From Orbilia blumenaviensis (lineage: Eukaryota > Ascomycota > Orbiliomycetes > Orbiliales > Orbiliaceae): a stretch of 64,000 bases of DNA. The position numbers and the translations under genes are program-made. The notes under the pieces were generated by a model. The model was not told where the DNA came from. It worked only from the letters and a program-made list of their open reading frames with translations, and searched no databases. Below, piece by piece: positions 1 through 13,080 of this stretch. The DNA lies in contig JAVHNS010000001.1 in the NCBI GenBank assembly GCA_036872755.1, positions 2,294,001 through 2,358,000 on the forward strand, in the 5' to 3' direction. Each line of letters opens with the position of its first letter. Position 1 is the stretch's first letter.

Positions 1-3000
1 AAATGGCTTCCAAAAGGCATATCGCCGTCGATTTTGCCATGCATTCGACGTAGTCGGCGAAGAACTGGGATATCACCTGATCCAGCCATGATTGTAGCCG
101 CGGAGAGGGCAATAACCGCTTGGCAATTCCTCGCAGTCGCTCTTGAAAGCTTCTGATCATAGTTTACAGCTATCAACCTTGTTAGTAATCATTGATAAAC
201 ACTGGCCATAGGGAATGAATCTTACCCGAAAGTAGACACAGTCTAGTAAACTGGTCTAAGTAGTATAGCAGCGTATCTCTTGCCTTCTCATTCATGGTAC
301 CAGCATACTTCAGCCCAATTGTAAAACACAAGCCACCGACAATGTTAAACAATGGCAGATGGGAACTATCCAAATGCTTGATCGAGTCTAACTTGCAATG
401 GCCCTTGAGACAACTAGGGAAGTTATTGCTAATCCATTCCAAAGAGGGCTCTATATTATCCCACATGATCAGATGCTTCGCAAGAGTTCTGAGGAGGAAG
501 ATATCCGGGCGAACGTAATCCATCAAAGCAGTCGTTTCAGGGACGTCAATCTTCTTAGCTAAAGCTTCGTCGTTAGTCTTCATATAGATTAGTGCAAGAG
601 CAACCGTAGCTGAAGCAGTCGATTTGTCAAGTGAATGTATCATCTCGATATTCTTGCTTCCTACTGCGATGCCCAGCAATCTCGTGACGATGTTGAGATC
701 TTGTAAGGATTTGAGGTCGTGTCCTTTCCCTAGATTGATGAAGCCAAGGGCAAATCCGGCCGCGAGCCTGTAGCCCTCGTCTCGGAGATTATCCGGTTGT
801 GCAGATGGATCTAGGTTTTCAACCTCTTCAATTTCAGAAAGGAGCATTTCACTCATTCTTCGGTGTTGAGTATTGTAATACAGCAGTCCGACCCCCATGA
901 TACCGGCTGTTTGGGTCAACGGTGAGAGATTGAGGTCCGCGGAACCATGGGGCAAAAGCCGAACCACATGCACCGATAGTAGCTTGGTAATCATATTATC
1001 CATAGTACCAAGGTACGATGCAGCCAGTCCCAGCAATAGCCCAATACAGGTCATCGTATGCTTTGGTGTAAGATAGTTAAATGCATCCCATTTCGCAATC
1101 GACTTAAGATGACCGTTTAATCCCAGCGCAAGGAGGAACCCAGCGTGGCGATTACTAAGCTCGCTAGGCTTGTTGAAAACGATCCATGAAGTGTCGATAT
1201 CATGCGCTTCTTTCGAAATACTAAGTCCCGCCGCAACGCCGGCATGAAAAAATGCCCAGCAGACCTTTTCTTCTGTGTAGTTTACTTTCTCGGCGCTAAC
1301 GGTGAATCCACCGGGTTTCATGATACTAGTGAGATTAAAACCTGGTGTCGGAAACTTTTCGGTAAGGAGAGGAATGCGGGCACTGTAGTAAAGGAGACCT
1401 CGACCGGAGGGGACGGCCAAAGTTCTCATTGCAGTAAATTGGGCGAGAGCTTGTTGTCGCTCGATTTGCTCCTGTTCAGTCATATTTTGGTCGGGAATGA
1501 ATTTCACTGCACATGGCCTCGATGATTGCAAAAGCTTCACTGCTTCATTCCAGCGGCGGTCGTCTGGCCAGATGAGTTTTGTGATATTGGTACGGTCCAT
1601 TTCTGCGCTTCCATCAAAGGCGCCAAGGCTTTCCGGCTCAAGTGTGGTCGAGCAAATCGTGTGGGCGTCCCGCAGGCCCTCGTGGAGAGGAGCCTATATT
1701 CATGATTAGCGAAGGTTCTAAAATCATATTACTGGTGATACTCACATTTGTCCATCTTGTAGCTTGATTTTTGCCTTTGCCACTCAGGACCAGCTTTAAA
1801 TCTTTACGGGAAACGAGCTCGAGGGCGAACTCTCCCCACGAGGTCGGAGGACTTTCCTGGACACGGGTGATAGCTTCAATGAATGGCATGGCAATTCCTT
1901 CAGGTAACTTTTCTAAGAAGCCCCAAGTGATGCCGAGCTTGATCATCTGTGCTACCGTGTTCTCGAAATTCTTTCCAGAAACTCGGATTTGTGAATAGAG
2001 TTCTGTTATGAGTCGTGTTTTAGGGGTGAGGTGTGCGCAGAAGTTACTTGTGTTCAGCAGCTCATTGGATTTTGGAACGACAATGTCGTGCAATGTCATG
2101 AAGGGGACCTGAACTGCTCGAGATTGGTCTTGGAAGCATTCGACGAGCCAATCGTAGATAGATGGCTGTTTAAAATGCGGTTCATTCACCGCAACTTCAG
2201 GGAACCGGGCTATCGAATGTTTAGCATGAACACTGTACTTGCTATCGGTGTCGAAAACTTACAGCTATCAAATTCCCAGCTTTCCATTTCGATATCGTCT
2301 GCCATATACCCACTAACCCAGCCCACCCAGCCCATCCACATGCACATTTGTGCAAGCAACGCACCCATCTTTCTAACAGCAGGTTCCATGGAAAGATCCA
2401 GTTTCCACTCCTCTCGGAGTATATGAAGCCCCACGATCAACATAGCAAAAGACGTCCTTCGTACCTCTGCTTCGTTGCTCTTTGTGAATAGCTCCTTTTC
2501 GATACCTTTACCTTCCTTGGTTGTTAGAAACTCGCGGGCCGCTGTGATGCAGTCAATAAAGTAGTTGTTTTTCTTTGGTTTGGAGCTCGATCCCAAGCCA
2601 CTGGTTCCAAGGGAGGTTCGGCCCCCCTCAACCTTCTGCTCCTCCACTTCTGCTACCCATTCCCACGCTGTCGAACGAAGAAAATCCGCTTGAGGGCCGA
2701 TATCATAGTCGTCAGTGAGCATATCCTCCCAAGTCGCGGAACTTGCACTTGATATTCGTGCGAGCCCTGTCCGCCTTCTAGGCTTTCTGACAACTTGGGG
2801 AAGTGTCGAAACACCGAGCAGCATGATGGTCATCACGAAACCCTTCCATTCCTCAAGGGTCGATCCTGGTTCCGCTAATGCGAAGTTCTTGATACTAGAC
2901 TTGGTCCGCATTATTTCCATCCAGGCAACGGATATCGCTTCGCCACCTCTTTGTGCTGGGAGAACATATCGTGCAGTCTCCAAAGCCTGCTTGACAAACT

Positions 3001-4807
3001 CATCTTTAGGACATATCTGTATGGAAAGTCGATGAACTACACCTTTCTCGTCAACAAGGGAAACCCTTCCATGTGCCTCAGGGTAGGTCAGGCCAGTAAT
3101 CTTGTTCAATGGAAGAGATAAAGACCTAGCGAAATCACGCTTTTGTTTCCGCATTTGCCCGGGGGTGTGCATGTTTGATCGTGCAAGAGTAGACGGGATC
3201 GGGAGGTTCAATGGGGGGCACCAAGGTGCTCCAATTTCGATTTTGCCATCGTCCTTCAAAACTAACAGCTTTGTAATATTATTATCCAAGATTTGCACAG
3301 CGTCCTTACCCGACTTCTGTAGCACGTCTATCAGCGTAACCTTTCTAAGGGAACGTTTCCTGGCGGCGTAAGCGGGAAGTAGGGCGGGAAGCTGCAGGAT
3401 AACTTGGAGTATTCTTGACTCAAAGTTGTTGACTATGACCAATATTGCTCTCTGCCCTTCGCTCTCACTAGCAGTTGACATTCGGGGTGCGAGCACGGTG
3501 AATATACGAGGGAGCTTTTCTAGTGGCAGCGAGTCAGGGCCGAGACTGTATGGAAGGGTCTCGATTTTGGTGAATAAGATCTCATTTCGAAGGCTGTTGA
3601 CTTCGGTTTGCCCAAGGGTCTCTAAGTTGATATTGCTGTTGAGTTCATCTAATAGGGTATCGATTGGTGGAGCATCGCGAAAAGAGGAGGACCCGGCTTT
3701 AGCCATGTCACTAAAAGATACTCTATCAACGGAGCCTCCAAGATCCGCGCGAGCCACAAGAGAACTGACCCTCCTGTTTGACGTCTTTTCTTTGTCGAAA
3801 TCTAACCTAAGGCTTTGTTCGGGGCTTATCATGCTCGGGTTTGGCACGGCAGGTGTGGCAGCTCCGGTCCCAGCACCAAAAGATGATCTTCTCCTTGAAA
3901 GCGTCCCTCCCAAGGACGGTGTTCGCTTGCCAGCAGCCCCGATCTGGCCTTGTGGTATGTATTTTGCCTGCCATATCGTAATATGGCCTCGGTGTATATT
4001 CCTGGTAACTGCAATTATGATTTCTGAACCAGGTTTTGCTTGACCGCCGGCGCCCTTCTGTTGTATTCTTTCCATAAAAAGGATTTCTTCCCCAGGATCC
4101 ATTGCGCTGCCTCCTTCTTGGTCGAGTACCATCCCAAGGTCCGACAGTGGATCCTTGAGAATAAATAATCTCGGTACGTCCGGCAAACTATACTTTCCTT
4201 GAAGCATGACCCCGTTCGGAGCCGCAAGGGCATATTGAACATCACACGGTAGGTGTACGACGTAACTCGTTCCGGTGAGGAAGTATATGAACGCTTCGTT
4301 CTTAAGCAAAACGATCAGTGCCCTGCTCCCAGATTCCTCAAATACCGAATCGTCGTCCTCTGGGTTCTCTTCTTCATCAATATCCATAAATGCGACATCC
4401 TTCTGCTTCCTCTTCATCTTCGGGAAGCTTCCTAGCTGCGTAGCGTATGTTCTTGACTTAGAGTTCCATGTAGACTTCTTTCTCGCCAGGTCGGAATCTT
4501 GGATCGACTTCTTTCGCCTTTTGCCGTCTTTCTTATCTGTAACAACATTTTCGTCGTCAAAGAACCAGGCGAATAACGCCTGTTGAACATCTTGTTTCTC
4601 TGCCCTGTATCGATATACCCGTTGTATAACACCTCCTTGCGACCAGATCAAGGTATCCTTTACGACTAGGAGTTCTTCGTCAGGCACGTGAGGCGATAAT
4701 GTCCATTGATAGGAGTTCGGAGGAGGTGGATCAGGTAGGAGCTTTTCAGCGAAGCAGTAGGGTAAGGCGGAGGGCCTGTGTTCGCCAAGGGTGGTTATCT
4801 GAGCCAT
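1..4807 (-). CDS. APC1: APC1, anaphase-promoting complex subunit 1 (3' end outside window)
   Basis: Largest scaffold subunit of the anaphase-promoting complex (BimE in Aspergillus), the ubiquitin ligase that triggers anaphase and mitotic exit. Coding exons are 4807-2263, 2194-1746, 1693-226 and 169-1 (continuing off the left edge), about 1,543 residues in the window. Introns are 68, 52 and 56 nt and the frame is kept across each. The N-terminus TTLGEHRPSALPY is the conserved APC1 start, so the ATG at 4807 is chosen. The open frame runs about 90 nt further upstream to a stop without another ATG. Other conserved blocks are HEGLRDA after the second intron, the repeat-like GLLLGLAASYLGTMD, and NYDQKLSRATAR followed by MAGSGD in the last exon. 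A TACTAAC-like branch point lies just before the last acceptor. Several hundred C-terminal residues are missing only because the window ends. Confidence 0.93.
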
Positions 4808-5371
4808 CGCGTGGGCAAAAACTAAGCTCGGGAGCCCAAGGTAGTTCGTAACGAGGTGTGACACGAAGATATCGAAAGCATTCTTCTCGAGCTTGGTGAA
4901 TCGGGAAGTCGATGGGGATTTCCTCGGAAATAACGGTTAGGAGAGCGAATCGGCTGCCGTTATGGATGGTAGTTTTCGACAGGCGAGGCTTGAACCTTAC
5001 CTGGTTTGTTGAAGCAATCCTGAAGTTGAATGTTCCAGAAACTGGGTTGGAGTTAGTTGTGGGGAGCGCGGTTATGCAATATTGACGCGGCGCCCTCTTC
5101 AGAACTCCGCCAAGTCTGCACAGTTTATACACCCGATGGCTGTGGAATACCTTTACCTCAGATCACAATATCAATTTCTAGCTGGAGAAAGGATTGATAT
5201 TTCGTATTAGCTATATGGAAAGAAAGCGCTAATCGCTGATATGTACACACAAGCAACTGAGCTACAATGGTATCGAACATCCTGTGAAAAGAATAAAAAT
5301 GCGGCAACCCAAATTCAATGCGGCTTTCCAGGTGTGAAGGATACCCGAATGCGGCGCCCCAAATGAACAAT
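4808..5371. other. Intergenic, APC1 upstream region
   Basis: About 560 bp between the VPS41 stop and the APC1 start, both on the minus strand. It should hold the VPS41 3' end and the APC1 promoter and 5' leader. Open frames here start with non-ATG codons and show nothing recognisable. Confidence 0.6.
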
Positions 5372-8300
5372 TCAAAGAAGCAATGGCTTGACTTCTAAGG
5401 GACATCCCGCATCGATCCTTTGCCGGATCAATGCCGCCCTTGTAACCTTCTCTGCAACGCTCATAATTGGTATTCCCCCATAGCCTGGCTGGTCATATGC
5501 CGCATCGGCCATTACCTGGTCGGCTTTGAAAATGATTCTCTCAATCTCGTCTTCTTCTTCCTCTTCTGCATCGTCTTCTTCCTCATCCTCGGACATATAA
5601 CCGGACCGTCGTGCGCCTGGGTGCTTTCTCAACCATTTCTGCTTTTTAAACAGACAACGGAGATGGAATACGTGCCCGCAAGCAAATGCAACCAGTGTTT
5701 CCGGTTCCCTTCGCTCGAAATCTCGCTTGCATAGACCGCAACCTGAATTCTGGGCCGGTGCTGGCTCTTCCTTCCCTTTCTCCTGTATCATTTCATCCAT
5801 AATGGTTGCCATCGCTGACTCTACAGCCTTGACATCAAACTTAACTCCTCTCCTCCGTCCGGTCCTTAGCTTCTCCATGCCAACATTAACTTCTCCTGAA
5901 AGACATCTTGCTACCCCTGCACTCAAACTCCATTGAATCTCGTGCTCCCGTAGGATTTTCGTCAAACCTTCCTTCAGGCCCGGAACTTCGAGTCCATTCG
6001 GGATTCTCTTGATGAGTTCAATTGGGTTTAGGCTGGTTCCAACATTTTCGAGTAAACCAAGGATAAACTTCGGCTTGTCCATTCCGTACTCCAAAAGATC
6101 ATTCCAAAGATCAGGATCATCCCTACTCTTCGCAAAATCAATAGCGGCTGCGACGTCGTTCTTTTCGTTGATGATAAGGAAAAGCGCCCGTTTTGTCTGG
6201 CCGGTAAGAGAGTATAGGTACACTAATTCATCGATATACCGACGTTTCTCGCAGATTTTCACTGCCTTTTCGAAGTCGTAATCTTCGCTCGTGTGGAGGA
6301 ACTCCATCAACGCCTGGCGGTCGTATTCCGCAAATGATATGACCATAAGGTCCCCAAATGGCTGAAGGCGTCCACGTATACCAACCCCAGTGAAAGCAGC
6401 CTCTTTATCCCGAAGCCAGAGATCCTTGAGATAGAAAAACAATATCAAGGTTTCGCCAGCCCGCTGTAACTCCTTGACCACATCTTCCAATGTGATCCCG
6501 GACCCTTCGTGGTCCCAACCTTCATGGACCAGAAGCTGGACATTCTCTTTCGTTTGTTGTTCGAGTTCCTCGACTGTCGCAGAGTCTCGCGTTCTATCAT
6601 CAACGCCCAACCAAAGCCACTCAGCGACATGGCCCTTAATCGCACCGCTGAGGATGTTGTACTCCTTAGCCAATCTGATCGCCTCCTCGGCGTTCTTGAG
6701 CATTATATATTCCATCAAAGCTTCGGTATGGCGAGCCGTGCGGGTATATAGTATCGCGAGACAGTTGTGTAGACGTCTCCACCCAATCTTGCCCTTCTGT
6801 AGGCCGGCTTCTCCCCGATCTCTCAGCTTCTTTTCCACAATCTTTGCAATTTCATTGTTGTCATACAATTCACCAGGCCAGGTCTGAATCAGAGCCTCGA
6901 ACATTGCCCAATCCTCTTCGAGGTATGTACCAAGGATAAGTTCGTAGATTGCGGTTGGGATTGGAGGTCGGAGAAGTTTAATGGGAACGTGGGGGGTAAT
7001 TTCACGGAATTTACCAGCCTTCAAGAAGGCCCAAATCCAACTCTCCCAGCGAGGGCTGGTGTCCAGGACCCTCTCAGAAACTTCAGCAGCCTCCTCCCAC
7101 TTTTCATCCCGAATAAGCTCAGCGAGCCATAATTCCCCAATCCTCCTCTTTTCCTTGGCTGCAGCGGAGTAGAGGTTTTTGTTTTGTTCCGTGATACTCA
7201 TATCATCGGTGCCACTACCCTCTGCGTCTGACTCGTCCTCAATGGCCGACTCGGAAATGATGTCGGGGAATTTGTCGACTAAGTTCCAAGCCTCTGGGAA
7301 CCGATGTCGATCCAGTAGCCAGTTTAGTCTGTCCTTCTTTCCACGCTCCGTGGCGAATATACAGTCATAAGGCGATGATATATAAACTTTCCATCCAGGT
7401 ACATCTTCCCTACCATCCATTGGAGATTTAGGCTTTGTTTTCAAAAACAACCCTTTCAGAGATGACCTTGGCGTATCTTCGTCTCTCTTGCTACTTCCAG
7501 CTCTTTCGGTCGAGAAACTGTCAGATCTTGACATAATACTAGCGCCCGAGCTGAAGAGAGTAGTCGCATTAAGGCCGGCAGACCAAAGCCCCCCCCCAAA
7601 ACCAGCTGCACCTTCTGGCAACTCGCTGGCTTTGGGTGTGCTTGGTGTGTTCGGTGCCGTAGGGCCCCGTGGCCTCACTAAATGTGACGTCGGAGGGACA
7701 AAGGACAGATGATAATCATTGGCTGATAGAGTCTCATATCGAGACATCATCAGGCTGTCAGAACTGATCTCTACAGCAGTGACCAGATCAACTATCCTGA
7801 TTTCCGGAGCCAATGCATTCGCACGGTGGGGCAATCTTCTGCGGGGAGCAGATTCGGCGCCTTCCCCTGACGTCGCCTCAGGTTTCTCGGATTCCTTTGG
7901 CTTCTCAGAAGTGAGGTAAGCAAGGAAAAGGACCTGCGATGGGTTGTACAGTGTTAACCCAGCAACCGTACAATCGGTTTGAACGCTTCGAAAAATTGTT
8001 AGCAAAGATGAGTTGCCCGCCAGGAGGGGGATGCCTTACACATGAACGATTTCAGCCCAACCCCAAGCTCTGCCCTCGTTAGATTCGACTGGGGCCTTGC
8101 CTCTAGTCGCAGGCGCAGCTTGTATTACAAAGCCATCACCACCATAGACATCGACAACCCATATAACGGGCCCCCAGGACAATAGCAACCTCTCTTTCCC
8201 ACCCCCTCGGACAACCTTCTGGCCCACCACTTTCTTCTTAATCAAATGACCTTTGCCCTTCCCCTCTTCGTTTTCAATTTCCTCTGCCCGTTTCTCCAAA

Positions 8301-9423
8301 GTATCCAGGTCGATCCATTCCATCCTTACCCTCCAACTGGCAGCCATTTCTTCAGGCACTTCCTCGGGCCGTTCTATTGCGCTTATCCTTCTCCATTCAC
8401 CGGCTCGATCTATCCTGTCGCCCTTGAATGTAATGATATGGCTTCGCATGATCTTAATCCCGGATTCGTTAGCCCAGGCGACGAATCTAGGCGATACTCG
8501 GCTCCAAGAGATAGTACTAATCGGACCTTCCCCTGAGTGTAGCACGGTATCTCGAGTTCCACCGCCCCATGGTAGCCATGAACCCGCCGCCGAGGCCGCA
8601 GACGAAGTATTTGGGTTAGCCCTGGAAACTATCAAGTTTTCAGCCAGACCACCAGAGAGAAACAATCTATCATGTTTGAAGGTCGGTGAGAGTGCAATTG
8701 CTGACACAGGCCGCGAGAAGTTCATTCGTGATACATCCTTCGAATCCTGGAGATGGGTGATACAGGTGTGTCCATCAAGTGACGATGTTGCTATATGTAT
8801 TGACGATGTGGATATTGCCGGGGGGGTATCCTGCCAGTAAAGCGAGGAAGGTGGAGGTATCGGTGGTGACACCGAAAGCGAAGTCACGGAAGCTGTGTGG
8901 GCACGATATACTCGTAACGGATGAAGCGACGGCAGTGATAATATATGCTATCGTTGATTTAGCAGGACATTTGGACAATACGATACTATGAGGCCTGCTT
9001 ACTATGTTTCCATTGTGTGTACCAATAATCTGTGCTTTCCAAGCTAATTAGCGAAGCCGCGGACAAAGATGAGTTCGGGATGCTTTTAGGTTCTACCAAT
9101 TTATCACCAGCGACAATGGCGGTACTTGTCGCATCCCCGTTTCGGTAGACGTTTCCCATAGAGGAAGTAAGGCGAACATATTTTAGTTTCGGTTCTTCTT
9201 CCTCTTCTTCGTCCCCCTCCTCGTCGTCATCACCACCTTCCTGTGACTCCGTAGAAGCTTGGCCGCCATCGTGGGTTAATACAACAGTCGCTGTTGTCTC
9301 CTCACTAGCTTTCGGAGTTTCGTCTCCGTCGGTAGTGTCCTTTAGCTTCGCGGATGATATTGGGATAGATGGGATATCCTCCTCTTTCAGAGGACCCGGC
9401 GACGAGGATGATGACGGCTCCAT
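5372..9423 (-). CDS. VPS41: Vps41, HOPS complex subunit with C-terminal RING
   Basis: Vacuolar tethering subunit of HOPS, which binds the Rab7 homologue Ypt7 and drives fusion at the vacuole. Exons are 9423-9097, 9029-9003, 8947-8040 and 7985-5372, giving about 1,291 residues. The N-terminus is acidic and disordered. KLKYVRLTSSMGNVYRNGD and GTHNGNI then HILSLPSL are the start of the beta-propeller, and IHIATSSLDGH with RPVSAIALSP continues it. A long helical clathrin-repeat region follows, then a RING-like CGLC...CGHVFHLRCL at the end. The second exon is only 27 nt but is required: it encodes IIGTHNGNI, lies between a CACAG acceptor and a GTAAGC donor, and is phase 0 on both sides. The end reads GCPLEV, so the last CxxC zinc ligand of the RING is not visible. 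The ATG at 9423 is the first in frame. It is divergent from LIG4. Confidence 0.93.
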
Positions 9424-9820
9424 CGCATCTCGGGTTGTATGGAGTCAGGTTCAGAAAAAAGAAGGTTGCAGTCTCGAACCGAAGTTGTAAGTCTAAGTAG
9501 GTACTCGGGGCGGCTGCTCGATGACGAACATGAGAACGCGACAGCTTATCGGCAACCCTGAGTCTGGGGTAACCACTTCCCAACACACCTTAACCAGCAC
9601 TGCACTCTTGGCTTCGTATTTGGCACTCCGATGCATATGCGTCATGACATGACATGACACCGAATATTCGCGAATTTGGACGCGACGCGGGTATTTAAAC
9701 TACAGCAGAGTCTCTAGGCCTAAGGGCGTGTTCTAATCGCGAGTTCGCCGATTCGACAGCGATTTGAAAGACACTGTACTGTACAATCAACCAAGTTTGA
9801 GAAACACACACGCCCTCGAA
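9424..9820. promoter_or_regulatory. Shared divergent promoter of VPS41 and LIG4
   Basis: About 400 bp between two opposite start codons. It contains three CATGA direct repeats near 9643-9660, a tandem ACGCGACGCG at 9680-9689 (two MCB-core sequences, the site bound by MBF-type cell-cycle factors in yeasts), and an AT-rich GTATTTAAAC directly after it that may serve as a TATA element for LIG4. Function is inferred from position only. Confidence 0.45.
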
Positions 9821-12800
9821 ATGCCACGAAGTAGGGATATTCAAATGGATGAAGACGACGATGATGCATTTGCCGATACCCGTAGGGTAACCCAAGAAAA
9901 GGAAGATGTGGACCTCAAATTCCCCAACCGCCCCAGAAACAACAAGCCAAGTCCGCCTTTCAGTATTTTGTACCGGGAATTATTCAACCCGTTGATGCAG
10001 AATCTAAAGAACCCGGTAAAGTCCCGAGGCAAGCGTACGACTCAGAAGGCTCCCCAAGAAAAGCGACGAGAAATTATCAACAGGTTTATTGCGCGATGGC
10101 GATGGGATGTTGGAAACGACATATGGCCTGCTTTCAGGCTTATCATGCCAGACAAGGACCGTGAGAGGAGCGTTTATGGACTGAAAGAGAAGGCATTGGG
10201 AACTGTTCTAATAAAAGTTCTCAGGATCTCGAGAGACTCTGATGATGCGTACAATTTGCTTCATTGGAAACAGCCTCGTATTGGCGGCGACTCTAAGGCT
10301 ACTGGTGCTGGAGACTTCCCTTCCAGATGCGAAACAGCCATTTCGAAAAGAGCTTTGAGAACAGAGCCCGGCGACCTCACTATTGATGATGTCAACAGGT
10401 TACTCGATCAATTAGCTGAGGACTCAAAGAATCAAACGCCAGTTATCCAAGAATTCTATAACCGAATGAATGCGGAGGAACTCACATGGCTTATCAAAAT
10501 TATCTTGAAACAAATGAAGGTCGGTGCTACCGAAAAGACATTCCTCGACTGTTGGCATCAGGACGCGGATGGCCTTTTCAATGTCGCGTCTTCCCTGAAG
10601 CTTGTCTGCTGGGATTTATGGGATCCAGAACTTCGACTCAATAGTAGTGATAAAGGTGTCAAGCTCGGGCAGACGTTTCAACCTCAGCTGGCTCAATTCC
10701 AGCTTCGGTCTTTCGAAGACGTAGTAAGGAAGATGCAGACTACGGAAAACGACAAAGTTTTCTGGATTGAAGAAAAGCTGGACGGGGAGCGCATGCAGCT
10801 GCACCTACTTAGCGACGGCTCTTTCAGATTCTGGAGTAGAAAAGCAAAGGATTACACAGATCACTACGGTTCATCCGTCAATGATGAGAATGGAACCCTA
10901 ACTCGATACCTTAAGAAGGCATTCAAGCCTGGTGTTCGAAACATTATTCTTGACGGCGAGATGGTGACCTGGGACCCCATCGAAGATGCCATGGTAGCAT
11001 TTGGTACCCTCAAATCGGCTGTCATTGCCCAACGGACAGATGACCCTTCTGCCCATCGCCCTTTTTTCCGTGTATTCGACATCTTATATCTGAATGACAC
11101 CTCGCTTGTCCAGTACACATTGAGGGACAGACGAAATGCCCTTATCAATGCTGTAGAGCCAGTTCACCGAAGGCTCGAGGTTCACACCTACACAGAAGGC
11201 ACAACTGTTGAGGATATCAAAGTAAAGCTACGGGAGGTAGTCGCTGAAGCCTCTGAGGGCCTTGTTATCAAGAATCCCAGGAGTATGTATTGTCTGGGTG
11301 ACAGAAACGATGACTGGTTAAAGGTAAAGCCAGATTACGTCAAGGACCTCGGTGAGAACTTTGACCTCTTGGTAATAGGTGGTTACTACGGCCAAGGTAG
11401 CCGTGGTGGAAGATTATCCAGTTTCATGTGCGGGTTAAGGGCACCAAATGGGAAATACTACTCTTTTACTAAAGTTGGAGGCGGATTTTCCGCTCAAGAC
11501 TATAACTGGGTCAGACATAAAACTGAAGGCAAATGGAATACCTGGAATCCGCGAAAACCGCCAACAGAATATATCGAACTGGCTGCTGGACAGGCAGAGC
11601 GACCCGATGAATGGATCAAACCTGAAGATTCAATTGTCATATCAGTCAAGGGAGCAGCAGTCACACCCAGTGACCAATTCAAGGCCGGTCTAACCTTGAG
11701 ATTCCCACGTTTCACGAAAGTGAGGGAGGATAGGTCATGGGAATCAGCGTTATCACTCAACGACTTTTTTAGGAGGAAACGAGAGTTAGATGAGCAACAA
11801 CAGAAAGAGAATGAAATGCACATCGAGCAAAGAAGAGCTAAAAAGAGAGTTCGAAAGGAGTTCAAAATTGCCGGTGCGGATCAAATAGTGGAGCCTGTGG
11901 AAGTGAGTAACGACCACCTTTTCCAGGGAATGAATTTCTGTAAGTTTGCACCTACCGCGGTTGTTGGTGCGAGCTCTAATAGTATATGTAGGGATCATGA
12001 CCGAATCGATAAAGCCGAGAAAAAGCAAGGCCGAGATCGAAGGCATAGTGAAGGCCTGTGGCGGCAGTATCTTCCAATCAGATGGTGGCGCGCCAAATGT
12101 GAAGTGTATTGCAGACAAATCCGTCGTCAAAGTCCTAACACTAAAAAAGAAAAATGTCGAAGTCATTCGTCCACAGTGGGTATTCGATTGTCAAGAACTT
12201 GGATGCATCTTGCCACTTGAATCCGACAGACATATGCTCTTCATCCCCCCAGACTCGAAAGACAAGTTTGAGCAGACGACAGACCCCTACGGTGATAGTT
12301 ACTACCGCGATACCACTGCCGAGGATCTTAGTAGGTTACTCAGAGACGGTATAAAGCTGGAAGACGAAGAAACTATCACCGAAGCGGCCTTATCAGAATT
12401 GAGAGACGAGCTTTCGCAAGTCGATCCACCAATTGGTTGGATGTTCCAGCACGTCGTAGCGTACCTCGATACCCCACAAAACGCCCAAAAAAATGGCATA
12501 TCGGCAACTGCGGAGGATATTAAAAGAGCAAATAGCCAATCCCGCTCTGGTTTGGATAGAACCGGACTAGACTTAATGATGTGCCAGAACTGGCTCGAGT
12601 TTGGTAACGGGAAAGTCGTTGACGATTTTGAGAGCGGAGATATCACGCATATCATCGTTGACCACAAAGATCTAACGAGAGTCCGGGCAATCCGAAATTT
12701 ACTAAGTGCAAGGGAAACTATTCCAAGAGTAACTCTAACAGACTGGATTGAGGAAAGCTGGATGGATGAGACCTTGCTGGGAGTGGAGAGTAAGCCCATC

Positions 12801-12872
12801 ATACCCATATCCAAGACCATGAAGTGCCCTCTACTAACGCAAAAACCAAAAGATTTCCCAGTGGAGATTTAA
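9821..12872 (+). CDS. LIG4: DNA ligase IV (non-homologous end joining)
   Basis: ATP-dependent ligase that seals double-strand breaks in end joining, normally with an XRCC4/Lif1 partner. Exons are 9821-11939 and 11992-12872, 999 residues. The adenylation motif EEKLDGERMQLH is present, with the catalytic lysine near residue 319. ILDGEMVTWD, EGLVIKNP and WLKVKPDY are nucleotidyltransferase motifs III, IV and V. After the 52-nt intron come two BRCT domains: KSKAEIEGIVKACGG to RPQWVFDCQE, and a second ending TLTDWIEESW. The open frame extends 57 nt upstream only to a TTG, so the first ATG (MPRSRDIQ) at 9821 is chosen; a second ATG 24 nt later is possible. Length and domain order are those of full Lig4. 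Confidence 0.95.
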
Positions 12873-13080
12873 AGAAGATCCTGGCGACTCGACTTGTGTA
12901 TAAATCTCCATAATTATTGGTCGAATAGACCCCCAAAGTAAACATCGCCCCGCAGTCTTGATCTCTTTAGGTAGTTGCCTCCAGTCTCGTAGTCAGGGTT
13001 GTCTCAACGATCCACGAAGCCCTCCATCTCGCTCGTTGCCCAGGCTTAGCCGCTACTTACAGTCATTTCTCGATCTCACA

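Noticed and set aside
3426..4043. 205-residue plus-strand open frame
   Set aside because: Shadow of APC1 exon 1, with no family motif.
9764..9820. Upstream extension of LIG4
   Set aside because: Begins at TTG; the first ATG is at 9821.
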